Shown here piece by piece: positions 1 to 6,032 of a DNA stretch of 7,591 bases (within the stretch, counting starts at the first letter, position 1; each line of letters begins with the position of its first letter). A program made the translations under genes and the position numbers. This stretch comes from an uncultured Clostridia bacterium (GTDB lineage Bacteria; Bacillota; Clostridia; TANB77; CAG-508): positions 1-7,591 of the forward strand of contig CANRGU010000058.1 in the NCBI GenBank assembly GCA_947630255.1, given 5' to 3'. Under the pieces are notes generated by a model, which did not search any database, was not told where the DNA came from, and saw nothing but the letters and a program-made list of their open reading frames with translations.

Positions 1-75
1 AAAGTTCAAGCTGTTGAAAAAATACAACTTATAAATGTTTTAAAAGAATTTATTGCAAAAAAAATCACTAAATAA
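1..75 (+). CDS. C-terminal end of an unidentified plus-strand gene (partial)
   Basis: Frame 1 is open from the window edge to a TAA at 73-75 and encodes 24 residues rich in Lys, Ile and Val, ending in FIAKKITK. The lysine-rich amphipathic character and the stop codon sitting exactly in the loop of a strong intrinsic terminator support a real gene end. It converges on the pilin-like gene on the other strand, leaving 53 bases between the two stop codons. I do not recognise the family from so short a tail, and no function is proposed. The frame could be fortuitous, but the fit of stop codon and terminator makes that less likely. Confidence 0.6.
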   Translation, partial: KVQAVEKIQLINVLKEFIAKKITK

Positions 76-91
76 TTTAGTGATTTTTTTT
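57..91. terminator. Bidirectional intrinsic terminator between convergent genes
   Basis: A perfect inverted repeat pairs 57-72 with 76-91 around a three-base TAA loop. The core arms are ATCACTAAA and TTTAGTGAT, flanked by eight A on the left and eight T on the right. Read on the plus strand it gives a hairpin followed by a U-tract; read on the minus strand it does the same. It can therefore end both the plus-strand gene, whose stop codon forms the loop, and the pilin-like transcript arriving from the right. Confidence 0.85.
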
Positions 92-128
92 GGTTCAATA
101 TAACTTAAAAGCACTTACAGGGTAGCAG

Positions 129-300
129 TTAGTTTGCGACTACTTCTAAGTTTGCATCAGAGCTTAGAACCACAACAGGTCTGAGTCCATATGTTTGGTA
201 ACGCCATGCTACTATCGATTCCGAATACCCCCACGACCCTGGAAGGTAAGAGTAATCTTCGTCTGAAGTCTTGATTGCGGTAGCAAGGAAATATCCGCCA
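129..300 (-). other. GC-rich C-terminal module of the downstream pilin-like gene
   Basis: The 180 bases from 121 to 300 contain 83 G or C (46%). For comparison, 2221-2340 in the paralogue is about 26% GC. The encoded segment is aromatic and polar-rich (DEDYSYLPGSWGYSES, then AWRYQTY) and ends with the LRPVV motif shared with the upstream paralogue. The composition jump suggests a C-terminal cassette with a history different from the rest of the gene, by recombination, transfer or template-directed diversification. The NNY codon pattern seen in the paralogue is not clear here. Confidence 0.5.
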
Positions 301-1509
301 ATTTGAATCAGTATGTCCTGGTTGATCAAACAAACCATCTGCTTTTCCTCTCAAGTCTTTATATCCTTCTTTAAATGCGCCTCCTCTATCTACTCCACAA
401 GCCTGGCAAGCTCTTTCGATATCGTCTACATTTAAACATCTCACTCCTTCGATTTCATTTAATTTATCAGATGCTCTAAAAACAGTTCCTAGGGGTTTCA
501 GATATCCCTGTCCCTCTACAGTACCACAAACTGTATCATCATTTGAATCGTCAGAGTACCATTTAGGATAATCATTTATGTTACAGTATGGCAATTTTTC
601 AAAATTAAGCATTAAACCACAAGCAGCATATACTCCTTCATAGTTATCTGCACCACCAGCTAAATTAGAACCGTATAATTCTTTTACTTGTTCATCTGTT
701 CCACGCCACATAGTAAAATATTGCTCAAAGTCAAATCCACAATAGCATAATTTTAGTGGAACTCCTGTACTGACAATTAGATAATTTCCACTTCCGTCTC
801 TTCCTAAATATCTCCATCCATCTTCCGCACTATAATGTTTTCCATCTATATATATATCATCATATTCTACATTATAATGAATATAACTTCCTATTGGAAT
901 TGATTCTACCACTTTTACTGTACATTGAGCACTGTAATTTCCACAGGAAGCTGTTATTGTTGTTTCTCCTTTTGATACAGCTGTTACTGTTACAGTTTCT
1001 CCTGTGTCTGAACTTATTTTTGCTATACTATCTTCAGAATTCGTCCACTTAATTTCTCCTTTTATTCCATTTAATGTTGCTGAGATTTCTTGTGTCACTT
1101 CTTTTCCTTCTTCTAATGTCAATATTAATTTATCTGGTGTAATAATTATTCCTTTACTTGATGTAATTGTTCCATCATCTTTTACTTTATATTGGTTACC
1201 TGTTTCAGGAAATGTAACAATATATTCATTTTCTTCTCCACCTGCTATTACATTGTCGTTTCCGAAAATTCCTTTCAAAAACTCTTCAAAAGTTGGCGCG
1301 TCTTTTTGATCTTTTGTCATTTTCCATTCAGCTAAAGCAAATTCAATTTGTTCCTTTTCTTGTGCCTCTATAGTTTGTTTTTTTGCTTCTTGTGCCTTTG
1401 TAATTAATCCTCCGTTTAACGCTACACTTAGTGTTACTCCTACTAATATTAGCATTACTATTACTGTTATTATTAATGCTATTAAGGTTATGCCTTTGTC
1501 TTTTTTCAT
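129..1509 (-). CDS. Pilin-like surface protein with Ig-like domain; needs a +1 frameshift
   Basis: Read through the frameshift the product is about 459 residues. Residues 1-34 form a prepilin-type leader (MKKDKG, then a hydrophobic helix beginning ITLIALIITV), with likely cleavage after Gly6. The usual Glu5 of mature type IV pilins is Ala here. Residues about 121-201 resemble a bacterial Ig-like (BIG2) beta domain (ITPDKLILTLEEG, then GETTITASCGNYSAQCTVKV). A Gly/Tyr/Trp-rich region follows, with several Cys and the phrase GWRYLGRDGSGNYLIVSTGVP, and the protein ends with LRPVVVLSSD. The C-terminal 55 residues are in a different frame from the rest. Homology to the upstream paralogue (LRPVVSLSSD) shows that this second frame is the real ending. 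Unshifted translation would end at 157 with about 46 aberrant residues. ATG at 1509 is preferred over GTG at 1524 because it gives a compact MKKDKG leader; neither has a strong ribosome binding site. The protein is probably exported and surface-exposed or in a pilus-like fibre. The binding partner is unknown. Confidence 0.78.
294..297 (-). other. Putative +1 frameshift site at an in-frame CGG (C-GGA)
   Basis: On the coding strand the upstream frame reads TCA AAT TGG CGG ATA. Skipping the C of CGG gives TCA AAT TGG GGA TAT TTC, which leads into the frame ending LRPVVVLSSD. Protein comparison alone places the frame change somewhere between about 160 and 338. This is the only in-frame CGG in that interval and in the whole gene. 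Removing one T from the preceding AATT would restore the frame equally well (NGGYF instead of NWGYF). A mutation or assembly error is the conservative alternative. Confidence 0.5.
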
Positions 1510-1609
1510 TTGCACTTTTCTCACTTTCTTTTGTTCAAAATAAATTCATCTTACATATTGTAGTATTTTTTCAGTATTTTTATTTTCATCTAATATTTGT
1601 AGTGCACTT

Positions 1610-2986
1610 TTAATTTCGCAGTTTTATTTGCCATGCATTTTCTCCAACTAACGTTAATCTAACATCAGAACTTAAAGAAACTACAGGGCGGAGGCAATAT
1701 GCAGCACTATAAGGGGTGCCACTTGAGTCATATAAATAGTTCGCATTCACTTTCTCTGAATTCACAATGCGTACACGGAAACCAGCGTTTGAAGAATCCG
1801 CATGTATGCAACGAGAAGAAAGCCAATATGTGTTAAAATCTGAATTAGTACTCTTATCTTTTACAAATATGTTTTGATATTCTTTATTTTTCCAGTTGTT
1901 TTCTACCATTGAATGATACCAATATGTTTGTGTAACTCTTATTTTATTTTCATCTGTTGGACTTGCTGGTATTGCTTCACTTTGACTAATTGGCTCATCT
2001 TGCTTACTTAAATCTAATTCTGTTCCTAAAATATTATTTACCCATCCCTTTTTCTCTTTTTTAAATATTGCTGGGTAATAGCTATTACTTCCTATATACT
2101 CCTCTGATATTCCATCATATTTTCCTGTGTCTACATTTGAATTAGCATAATCGTTATAATCCCATCCTCCTTTTGCTTTATCCGTTTTCATCACATCTTG
2201 TATATCTTCTATTTTTAAATTTTGTGATGTTCCTATATCTGTTGTATATAATGTTTTGCATACTTTATCTATTAAATATACTGCGTTATTATATCCTTGA
2301 TAGTTTTTTAAATATACTTTTGCTTCTGTTGGACTTTCACATATTAATCTTATTTGCCCATTTTTTATGTCTAACACTTTCCATTTTAAGTCTTCTTTTG
2401 TTATCGGATATTCTATATCATATTTGTTTCCTTCATAACCTGAATACTCTTTTAAGTCGTCATATAACTCGTTTATCTCATTTGTTCCTACACTTCTAGC
2501 TTTTACATATTTTTCATAGTCTACATAGTCTCCTACTTTTAGCCCTATGTCTTCTCCAGCATATGTAATGTTTCCTTCATCGTCTTGTTCCCATTCTGCG
2601 GTTCCACCAATTATGCTATTTTTTAAATCTTCTATACTTCCATCGTATTCTACTAAAAATACATTACCATGTGGACTTACACATTCTCCACTTTCTTTGT
2701 TTACTTTCCATCCTTCTGATAATTCTTTTTCTAATCTTCCTAAATCTACTTTTCCGTTTCCTCTATTTGCTTCTATTATTGCCTTTTTTTGTAGTTCATC
2801 TCTATCTATTGTTTTTTGTGTTTCTGATGATGCTGTTTTCGTCTCTGATACTACTCCACCATTTAATGCTATCCCTACTGTTATTGATATTAGTATCAGC
2901 ATCACTATTACTGTTATTATTAGGGTTATTAATGTTATTCCTCTGGTGCCAGATGTGTTTTCTCCTTCTTTTGTTATTTCTTCCAT
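1610..2986 (-). CDS. Pilin-like surface protein with candidate variable C-terminus
   Basis: The product is 458 residues. ATG at 2986 is preceded by AGGAG at 2996-3000 with a 9-base spacer. Residues 1-16 are a hydrophilic leader ending TRG. A long hydrophobic helix follows (ITLITLIITVIVMLILI, about 17-42), which is the class III signal of type IV pilin-like and pseudopilin proteins; Thr replaces the usual Glu5. A charged helix occupies about 45-95 and VGDYVDY lies at 151-157. A beta-rich middle contains LKWKVLDIKNGQIRLI (200-215). The C-terminal module runs from TYWLSSR (386-392) through a Ser/Asn/Tyr/Gly-rich stretch to LRPVVSLSSD (432-441). It is a paralogue of the next gene, sharing the leader helix through ALNGG and the LRPVV ending, with 100 bases between this stop codon and the neighbour's preferred start. 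No terminator is visible between them, so co-transcription is likely. Prepilin peptidase processing and surface display are inferred from the leader. No pilus assembly genes lie nearby. Confidence 0.85.
   Translation of the reverse strand: MEEITKEGENTSGTRGITLITLIITVIVMLILISITVGIALNGGVVSETKTASSETQKTIDRDELQKKAIIEANRGNGKVDLGRLEKELSEGWKVNKESGECVSPHGNVFLVEYDGSIEDLKNSIIGGTAEWEQDDEGNITYAGEDIGLKVGDYVDYEKYVKARSVGTNEINELYDDLKEYSGYEGNKYDIEYPITKEDLKWKVLDIKNGQIRLICESPTEAKVYLKNYQGYNNAVYLIDKVCKTLYTTDIGTSQNLKIEDIQDVMKTDKAKGGWDYNDYANSNVDTGKYDGISEEYIGSNSYYPAIFKKEKKGWVNNILGTELDLSKQDEPISQSEAIPASPTDENKIRVTQTYWYHSMVENNWKNKEYQNIFVKDKSTNSDFNTYWLSSRCIHADSSNAGFRVRIVNSEKVNANYLYDSSGTPYSAAYCLRPVVSLSSDVRLTLVGENAWQIKLRN
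1694..1813 (-). other. Candidate hypervariable region (DGR-like VR)
   Basis: This stretch encodes residues 392-431, from the Arg after YWLSS to the Cys before LRPVV. GC is about 46% across 1681-1800, against about 26% across 2221-2340 in the same gene. The residues that look variable are mostly coded by NNY triplets (TGC, CAT, GAT, AAC, GGT, CGT, ATT, AAT, TAT, GAC, AGT, ACC, CCT, GCT), between fixed Ser, Val, Leu and Gly codons. Diversity-generating retroelements mutate template adenines, and AAY codons in the template produce this NNY pattern. The position just before the C-terminus of a surface protein also fits known DGR targets. No template repeat or reverse transcriptase is present in the window, so this remains a hypothesis. 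Confidence 0.4.
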
Positions 2987-3060
2987 AGGTTTTTTCTCCT
3001 ATTTTAAAATGTTTTTTCAATCTATGTTAATATTAACAGGGCAATAAAATATTTTAGGTA

Positions 3061-4866
3061 TTAATTAAATATTGCTTCGAATTCTTCTCCGTCTATTTTT
3101 TCTTTTTCTAATAATCTTTGTGCTACTGCAGTTAGTTTATCCATATTATTACTTAATATTTGTTTTGCTGTATTGTATGCTATGTCTATAATTCTTTTTA
3201 CTTCTTCGTCTATTACATTTGCTGTTTCTTCACTAAAGTTTTTAGTTTGAGCAAAATCTCTTCCTAAAAATACTTCTTGTTGATCTGAACCAAATGTAAT
3301 TGTTCCGATTCTTTCACTCATTCCGTATTTTGTTACCATTTCTCTTGCAATTTTTGTTGCTCTTTCTATATCGTTACTTGCTCCTGTTGATATATCTCCT
3401 AATGCTAAACTTTCTGCAACTCTACCACCTAATAAAGAAATGATGGTTTCTTCCATTTCGGATTTAGACATAAAGTTCTTATCTTCATCCGGTTTATACA
3501 TTGTATATCCGCCTGCCATGCCTCTTGGTACTATTGAAATTTGATGTATATTATCTTGTGTAGGTAAAAATCTACTTACAACTGCATGACCTGCTTCGTG
3601 GAATGCAACTAATTTATTCTCTTTTTCACTTCTTACTCTACTCTTCTTTTCTGGTCCCATTGTTACTTTTATCATGGCATCTTCGATTTCTGCCATGCCA
3701 ATTTCATTTTTATTTCTTCTTGCGGCAAGAAGAGCTGCTTCGTTTAATACATTCTCTAAATCTGCTCCTGCAAAGCCTGCTGTGTTTTTTGCTATTGTTT
3801 TTAAATCTACATCATCTGCTATTTTTTTCTTTCTACTGTGAACTTCTAATATTTGTTCTCTTGCTTTTACGTCTGGTGCTGATACTACTATTTGTCTATC
3901 GAATCTTCCTGGACGAAGTAATGCTTTATCTAATACGTCTGGTCTATTTGTTGCAGCAAGAACTATAACGCCTTCGTTTGTTCCAAATCCGTCCATTTCA
4001 ACTAATAATTGGTTTAATGTTTGTTCTCTTTCATCGTGTCCGCCTCCTAGTCCTGCTCCTCTTTGACGTCCAACTGCATCTATTTCATCTATGAATATTA
4101 TACATGGTGCGTTTCTTTTTGCTTGGTCAAATAAGTCTCTTACTCTTGATGCACCAACACCAACAAACATTTCAACAAAGTCTGAACCACTTATTATAAA
4201 GAATGGAACTCCTGCTTCTCCTGCTACAGCTTTTGCAAGTAATGTTTTACCTGTACCTGGCTGACCTACTAATAAAACTCCTTTTGGTATTCTTGCTCCC
4301 ATATCTGTGAATTTTTTTGGTGATTTTAAGAATTCTACTATTTCTTGTAATTCTTCTTTTTCTTCATCTACTCCGGCTACATCATCAAAAGTAACTTTAG
4401 TTTTATCAGATACTCCCATCATTCTTGCTCTGCTTTTTCCAAATGACATAGTTTTATTACCTGATGCTCCTTGGTTACTACCCATTAATAAGAACCAGAA
4501 TATAAAGAAAATTATTAATATTCCAAAAGGTGATAATAAGCTTAATATCATAAGTATTGTTGATTGTGATTTTTCTTCTAATGTAAAGCTATTTTCTTCT
4601 AAGTTTTTACTAATTTTATCCATAAAGCTATCTATACTTGGTATATTAACCTCTTTTTCTGCTCTTGGCTCATCTCTTAATGTAACATATGCTTTCGTTC
4701 CATCTGAAGTAAGTTCTATGTTACTTACTTTTCCACTTTGTATTGCAATCATTAATTCTGAATATTTCATTTTGTTTTGTGAATTATCCATAATTGATGA
4801 TATCAATACTACAAATATTATACCTAAAATTAGCCACATTGCTAATGTTTTTACACTTTTTTTCAT
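3061..4866 (-). CDS. ftsH: FtsH, ATP-dependent membrane zinc metalloprotease
   Basis: FtsH is a hexameric AAA+ protease anchored in the cytoplasmic membrane that degrades misfolded or unassembled membrane proteins and some short-lived regulators. The 601 residues show the full family layout. Transmembrane segments lie at about 8-24 and 103-128, flanking a small extracytoplasmic domain. The AAA+ module has Walker A GQPGTGKT (201-208), Walker B IIFIDE (256-261) and a second region of homology, NRPDVLDKALLRPGRFDR (about 307-324). The zinc protease site is HEAGH (423-427), with the probable third ligand Asp499 in GASNDI. Length is normal, slightly under the 610-650 of many homologues, with a short C-terminal tail. 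Walker A has Gln where most homologues have Pro, away from the catalytic Lys207 and Thr208. ATG at 4866 has AAGGAG at 4875-4880 with an 8-base spacer, and a promoter lies just upstream. In many Firmicutes hpt sits between tilS and ftsH; it is absent here. Confidence 0.98.
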   Translation of the reverse strand: MKKSVKTLAMWLILGIIFVVLISSIMDNSQNKMKYSELMIAIQSGKVSNIELTSDGTKAYVTLRDEPRAEKEVNIPSIDSFMDKISKNLEENSFTLEEKSQSTILMILSLLSPFGILIIFFIFWFLLMGSNQGASGNKTMSFGKSRARMMGVSDKTKVTFDDVAGVDEEKEELQEIVEFLKSPKKFTDMGARIPKGVLLVGQPGTGKTLLAKAVAGEAGVPFFIISGSDFVEMFVGVGASRVRDLFDQAKRNAPCIIFIDEIDAVGRQRGAGLGGGHDEREQTLNQLLVEMDGFGTNEGVIVLAATNRPDVLDKALLRPGRFDRQIVVSAPDVKAREQILEVHSRKKKIADDVDLKTIAKNTAGFAGADLENVLNEAALLAARRNKNEIGMAEIEDAMIKVTMGPEKKSRVRSEKENKLVAFHEAGHAVVSRFLPTQDNIHQISIVPRGMAGGYTMYKPDEDKNFMSKSEMEETIISLLGGRVAESLALGDISTGASNDIERATKIAREMVTKYGMSERIGTITFGSDQQEVFLGRDFAQTKNFSEETANVIDEEVKRIIDIAYNTAKQILSNNMDKLTAVAQRLLEKEKIDGEEFEAIFN

Positions 4867-4904
4867 TTTTTATTCTCCTTTATAAGGTTTGATTTTATAT
4901 ATGA

Positions 4905-4933
4905 AATATAACATATAGATTTATTAATTACAA
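4905..4933 (-). promoter_or_regulatory. Predicted sigma-A promoter for ftsH
   Basis: On the minus strand a -35 box TTGTAA (4933-4928) is followed by a 17-base spacer and a -10 box TATATT (4910-4905). The -10 box is preceded by TGT, giving an extended -10. It lies about 40 bases upstream of the ftsH ATG, leaving a 5' leader of roughly 30 bases that contains the ribosome binding site. The boxes match the consensus at 4 of 6 and 5 of 6 positions with ideal spacing. The region is very AT-rich, so some chance matching is expected. Confidence 0.6.
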
Positions 4934-4935
4934 TA

Positions 4936-4977
4936 CTTTTTAAAAAAGTTTTTTCTTGCAAACGCTTGCGTATCAAG
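4936..4977 (-). terminator. Possible terminator or hairpin after tilS
   Basis: On the minus strand, just past the tilS stop, an imperfect hairpin forms from CTTGATACGC and GCGTTTGCAAG around an AA loop (4977-4955), with one mismatch and one bulge. It is followed by six A, a C and six T (4954-4942). The T-tract starts seven bases after the stem, so this is not a textbook terminator. Its position between the tilS stop and the ftsH promoter is what a terminator would require. Confidence 0.35.
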
Positions 4978-4994
4978 GTTTTTTCTACGGAAGA

Positions 4995-5981
4995 TTAATA
5001 TATAGCTATAAAAAAAATTTTTCCTTTTTTTACTAAAATTTTTAGATTTTTGATAGGCTTAAGATATTTATTTCCTATGTTATTATTGCATAGCTTTATA
5101 ATATCATCTATATTTACTTTTTCTATTCCTGTTGTAGATAATAAAAGTTCATTAATAGTATATAGTATAATTCTTCTTTTTAGTACCAATTCTAGATTAT
5201 TGAATTTTTTTAAATCTAAGGTTATTTGGTTTTCATGTGTTTCTACACATATATCTTTGAATATTTGCTGTGTTATTTTATTTAGATATTCATTTTCCTC
5301 ATTTGCTACTTCGGATAATCTATTTATTGTTTTTAAAAAATTTGGATTAAATTCTTTTTTTATATACGGAATTACTATATTTCTGATTTTATTTCTTGTA
5401 TAAATATTTTCATTATTTGATTTGTCTATTCTTGGCTCTAAATTATTTTTCTTGCAATATTCTTCTATTTCTTCTCGTGATGTCTCAATTAATGGTCTTA
5501 TATATTTTTTATCTCTTATTGGTTCTATACCCTTTAATCCAGATGTACCGCTTCCTCTTAAAATGTTCATTACTATAGTTTCTGCTTTATCATTATTATT
5601 ATGCGCTGTTGCTATTTTATTTGATTTTGTTTTTTCTAGAACTTCATCAAAAAATTCATATCTTATTTTTCTTCCTGTTTCTTCTGTTCCTCTTTTTAAA
5701 TTATTAGCAATTTTTATTACATCTATTCTTTTTATATAACATTCTATTCCTAACTTTTTGCAAAATTCTTTTACATATTCTGTTTCCTCATCGGCTTCTT
5801 TTCTTATCATGTGATTTATATGTGCTACACAAAATTCAAAATCAAAGTCATTTTTTATTTCATTTAATATATGTAATAAACAAATTGAATCTGGTCCACC
5901 AGATACTCCTATAACAATTTTATCTCCGTTTTCTATTAAGTTATATTTTTTTATTGTATTTATTACTTGTTCTTTTAGCAT
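4995..5981 (-). CDS. tilS: TilS, tRNA(Ile)-lysidine synthetase (short form)
   Basis: TilS attaches lysine, using ATP, to C34 of the CAU-anticodon tRNA-Ile, so that it reads AUA and is charged with isoleucine. This is essential in a genome as AUA-rich as this one. The N-type ATP pyrophosphatase loop SGGPDS is at residues 27-32. Other family signatures follow: VAHINHMIR, RKIRYEFF, TAHNNNDKAET and ILRGSGTSGLKGI, then IRPLIETSREEIEEYCKKN. At 328 residues it is shorter than the roughly 430-470 of typical Bacillus and Clostridium homologues and appears to lack most of the C-terminal tRNA-binding domain; short forms are known in other bacteria. ATG at 5981 has AGGAG at 5988-5992 with a 6-base spacer. 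It lies 51 bases downstream of dnaB and is probably part of the same transcript. Confidence 0.95.
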   Translation of the reverse strand: MLKEQVINTIKKYNLIENGDKIVIGVSGGPDSICLLHILNEIKNDFDFEFCVAHINHMIRKEADEETEYVKEFCKKLGIECYIKRIDVIKIANNLKRGTEETGRKIRYEFFDEVLEKTKSNKIATAHNNNDKAETIVMNILRGSGTSGLKGIEPIRDKKYIRPLIETSREEIEEYCKKNNLEPRIDKSNNENIYTRNKIRNIVIPYIKKEFNPNFLKTINRLSEVANEENEYLNKITQQIFKDICVETHENQITLDLKKFNNLELVLKRRIILYTINELLLSTTGIEKVNIDDIIKLCNNNIGNKYLKPIKNLKILVKKGKIFFIAIY

Positions 5982-6002
5982 GATTTACTCCTATTTTAAT
6001 TT

Positions 6003-6025
6003 AGGGTTGCTAAGTATGCAACCCT
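6003..6025 (-). promoter_or_regulatory. Intergenic hairpin between dnaB and tilS
   Basis: A perfect 8-bp inverted repeat, AGGGTTGC and GCAACCCT, encloses a 7-base loop; AT-rich bases on both sides can extend the stem with one bulge. It starts 7 bases after the dnaB stop and ends just upstream of the tilS ribosome binding site. No U-tract follows in the direction of transcription, so it is more likely an RNA-processing or stability element, or a weak attenuator, than a true terminator. Its high GC in an AT-rich gap argues against chance. Confidence 0.5.
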
Positions 6026-6032
6026 TAAATTT

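Noticed and set aside
92..128. A retrohoming element (IMH-like repeat or hairpin) just after the downstream pilin-like gene
   Set aside because: No inverted repeat is visible, and the short similarity (AAGTGC) to the region after the upstream paralogue is too small to count.
1525..1609. A promoter or terminator between the two pilin-like genes
   Set aside because: A TACAAT box is present, but no -35 partner at proper spacing and no inverted repeat; I see nothing that can be supported.
3025..3038. A 14-base perfect palindrome (TGTTAATATTAACA) between ftsH and the pilin-like gene
   Set aside because: It could be an operator, but it is AT-only in its core, single-copy and in a very AT-rich gap, so chance is a fair explanation.
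2547..3047. A 166-codon plus-strand open frame opposite the pilin-like gene
   Set aside because: Low-complexity Ser/Phe/Ile-rich translation, antisense to a well-supported gene with a strong ribosome binding site; it is a shadow of AT-rich coding DNA.
4307..4885. A 192-codon plus-strand open frame opposite ftsH
   Set aside because: It lies antisense to the start and membrane region of a certain ftsH gene and has no recognisable domain or start context.
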